A stretch of DNA of 33,018 nt, from assembly GCA_001598975.1 (NCBI GenBank), contig BBXU01001160.1, positions 1 to 33,018 on the forward strand. Reading direction: 5' to 3'. A model generated the notes under the pieces. That model worked only from the letters and a program-made list of their open reading frames with translations, did no database searches and was not told the DNA's origin. This stretch comes from Parachlorella kessleri. Lineage: Eukaryota > Chlorophyta > Trebouxiophyceae > Chlorellales > Chlorellaceae. This document shows, piece after piece, positions 31,301 to 33,018 of this stretch. The position numbers were made by a program, and so were the translations under genes. Position 1 is the first letter of the stretch. Each line of letters begins with the position of its first letter.

Positions 31301-32918
31301 CGCTCATACACACATGAATCGATCAGCCCTCTCACCCAGCAGGCCGCCTGGTCCTCCACAGGACTTCACATAGGCCTCATGTAATCCGCAAACCCTAGTA
31401 AGCTGTCAGTAGTCTAAGTCTCACCCAGCAGCTGCCGCAGGCTGCCTGGTCCTTCACAGGGCTGTCGGCGCCCGTGCCCTTCCAGCTCAGCTGCTTGGGC
31501 AGCATGTGGGGCGGCAGCGTGGTCTGGTGGAGCCGGTGGGCCTTGGGGGTGTCGCCGGGGGCGGCCGGGGCGGTTTCGCGGGACCTGCAAGCGAGGCGAC
31601 GCATGTGTGGCTTTTGTGCGGGGCGACCTTGCCAAGGTTTCATGCAGCCACTGGTATTTGAGCGGGTCATCGCTTCTGTGTGGCAAGGGGGCTTTGTTGG
31701 CAAGCCCTATACATGTGCCTTTGTGGTCCGGTAAAATGCAGCACTGCTGGGCAGCCCCTCGCAAGCGATGCCAAAGGCCACAGCGTAGGTGGAAGTCATG
31801 GAAGGGCCGCCACACCACACTTCATACTGCTGCTCGGCACAGTGCACGGAGAGACTACTGCCCCTCCTCCCACCATCACAGACACCCCTGGCGTCCCCTA
31901 CCGCCCAGCCCTGACACTCACGTGGCTGGCATGATGACTGCCTCAAACTCCTCCCGCGACCAGTCCCCAAAGTGGTTCAGAGCCACCCGGTGCCGCCCGG
32001 GTGCGGCGTTCCAGTCCTGGATGAACCTCATGTTCTCGTGGTAGACCTGCACAGCAGGAGCAACCGCAATGCCAACTCAGGGACCGAGAGAAGCGCAGTG
32101 CCACACAGGGGTGTGTGTGCACCTCCACCAGACTTAAAGGGTGTTTGACAGGGATACGCTCCCCGCCATACGGGTCCAGCCGACCGCGGGATTCAATGCG
32201 CGGACCTCAAGGCTTGAACAGAATCATAGGCACAACCGCCTCACCAAGGCTCCATGGCCCCGCAGCAGCATCAGAAACTACCAGGCCTGTCACCACATCT
32301 GACCACTACCTCTCCTCTTCTCGCATGGCCCAGGGCCACCACCACCAACACTTCCCCAGCGCCCCTCACCCTCAACAACCCCCCCCCCCACCCCCCCCCA
32401 TCCCCCCCACACAAACACCAGCGCACCTGCCTCCGGGCTTCGTACTCCTCGCTGGTGTGGTGGCGCCTGCCGTGCGCATGGGCGAAGCGGTCATAGCGTG
32501 CGTCCCCGTGGTGGACGTTGGGCAGGGTCCGACGGAAGGAGGCCAGCAGGCTGCTGCGGCTGGCGGGGAGGGAGTTGTCGGGCAGCGGATCCACACACTC
32601 CATGTCTGGGGCAGCAAAGGTGTCGTCGGGGATCTCGCCAGGCTGCAGGCAAGGAAGGGGGAAGCCAGCAGGGCGGTGTGGGTGTCCGCAGGTGTGTCTG
32701 TCCAGGTGCCCATGCAAATCATGATCGTAAGGAGGTGAAAGTCCTCCGAGGGAAGAATGCCGGGCTGCAGCAGTCGGGTTGGGGGCCACTATTGAAAGAG
32801 GGGGAGGTGTGTGTGTGGGGTGGGGGGGGGGGGGGGCGATTCACGCTGCAGGCGACACCTCATGTTGCGCCTGCTGCCCAGGCTCTCTCACAAGCTGCAT
32901 GGTGCTGTCAAGGTACAC
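28328..32918 (-). CDS. Papain-family (C1A) cysteine protease precursor, 5' partial
   Basis: Exons in the window (minus): 32918-32859, 32642-32427, 32046-31922, 31584-31425, 31167-31069, 30678-30531, 30183-30106, 29632-29530, 28997-28931 and 28420-28328. All phases agree and give 382 residues; the start is beyond the right edge. An N-terminal extension precedes an I29 inhibitor prodomain (SEEYEARRQVYHENMRFIQD, then LNHFGDWSREEF). The catalytic domain has the oxyanion Gln and active Cys (VKDQAACGSCWSFSTVAAFE), CxGG region (NNHGCYGGDQGRAFDW), active His (KELDHAVILSGYG) and Asn with Trp (DFWLVKNIWSPYW). It ends GEDGYIRIARKPNDCGIASE and then PIYVDMTLVD. The extended N-terminus and YGTTEDGTDFWLVKN style recall the 26/29-kDa proteinase subfamily. 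Oddities are Ala-Ala for the usual Gly-x before CGSCW and Ile for Ser in the NSW triad. It is probably a vacuolar or lysosomal hydrolase; the signal peptide is not visible. Confidence 0.93.
28769..28965 (-). repeat. Three copies of an exon 3' edge plus donor (protease)
   Basis: The end of exon 28997-28931, coding KNIWSPYW with donor TGG|GTGAG, recurs in the downstream intron. Plus-strand CTCACCCAGTAAGGGCT occurs at 28926 (real), 28850 and 28769. Spacing is 76 and 81 bp. Confidence 0.85.
29345..29565 (-). repeat. Tandem copies of the catalytic-His exon edge plus donor (protease)
   Basis: The last part of exon 29632-29530 (KELDHAVIL and donor AG|GTAAGC) recurs twice in the downstream intron. 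Plus-strand GCTTACC occurs at 29524 (real), 29434 and 29347, with spacing of 90 and 87 bp. The 29434 copy has only a synonymous change in the Ala codon. A fourth, degenerate unit follows toward 29290. Confidence 0.9.
30657..30770 (-). repeat. Exact copy of an exon 5' edge, 90 bp upstream (protease)
   Basis: The first 24 bases around the start of exon 30678-30531 (30657-30680, coding VNNHGCY) are repeated identically at 30747-30770. In the copy the acceptor is altered: it reads CTAAG instead of CGCAG before GTGAAC. Confidence 0.9.
30882..31085 (-). repeat. Three copies of an exon 3' edge plus donor (protease)
   Basis: The end of exon 31167-31069 (TGTGCCTGGGAG|GTGGG) recurs as TGCGCCTTGGAGGTGGG near 30975 and as GTCTGGGAGGTG near 30885. 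The flanking intron sequence with ATGCTATGGTATC is repeated too. Spacing is 89 and about 94 bp. Confidence 0.8.
31289..31462 (-). repeat. Copies of the catalytic-Cys exon edge plus donor (protease)
   Basis: The end of exon 31584-31425 (GACCAGGCAGCC, then TGCTGG|GTGAG) recurs at 31331-31370 as GACCAGGCGGCC, then TGCTGGGTGAG. It recurs again, shorter, near 31289. The 31331 copy lacks the segment coding for CGS. Confidence 0.8.
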
Positions 32919-33018
32919 CTACAAAAATGCACTGGTACACCAGCCTTACTGCCAAGCCAAGCTGGCCAGCATGCCTGGTGGGGAGGGGGGGGGTCCTGAT
33001 GCCCGACACTCTATACTT
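32859..33018. other. Right edge of window, intron of the protease gene
   Basis: The exon at 32918-32859 starts after TTTTTGTAG. Sequence from 32919 to the end has no clear coding exon on the minus strand and contains a G-run near 32980. The protease start and any signal peptide lie further right. Confidence 0.5.

Overview
The window looks like nuclear DNA of a green alga, most likely Chlorophyceae (Chlamydomonadales; Haematococcus-like is a guess). The reasons are many short exons with clean GT..AG (occasionally GC..AG) junctions, CAG/GCN-driven Gln and Ala runs, organelle transit peptides, TGTAA-type poly(A) candidates and a plant-type PITH protein. All gene models below were assembled by eye from splice signals, frame and intron phase. 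None has been aligned or searched against a database.

Layout: (1) 1-5304, plus: 3' part of a large Gln/Ala-rich protein of unknown function. (2) 7048-8642, minus: a PITH-domain protein in six exons. (3) 8854-10957, plus: mitochondrial ribosomal protein uL15m in five exons, divergent from the PITH gene across a short shared promoter. (4) 11853-14829, plus: an unrecognised, probably plastid-targeted protein of about 363 residues in eight exons. (5) 15961-27598, minus: a very long gene of about 23 exons. It encodes a plastid-targeted acidic/Gln-rich protein of about 850 residues that ends in a three-helix LHC/ELIP/PsbS-like membrane domain; one splice join is unresolved. (6) 28328 to beyond the right edge, minus: a papain-family (C1A) cysteine protease with prodomain and all catalytic residues; its 5' end lies outside the window.

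The most unusual signal is how introns in three genes (4, 5 and 6) are built. The sequence at an exon edge, including the splice site itself, is tandemly copied into the adjoining intron, usually at about 45 or 75-95 bp spacing. I count ten such cases, five of them in the protease gene, and the copies carry intact AG|GT donors or acceptors. Other points of note are three candidate GC-AG introns, a 117-nt stop-free intron in uL15m whose length is a multiple of three, a duplicated acidic exon pair in the LHC-like gene, and convergent poly(A) candidates a few bases apart between genes 4 and 5.

No tRNA, rRNA, CRISPR array, IS element or bacterial-type operon was seen.
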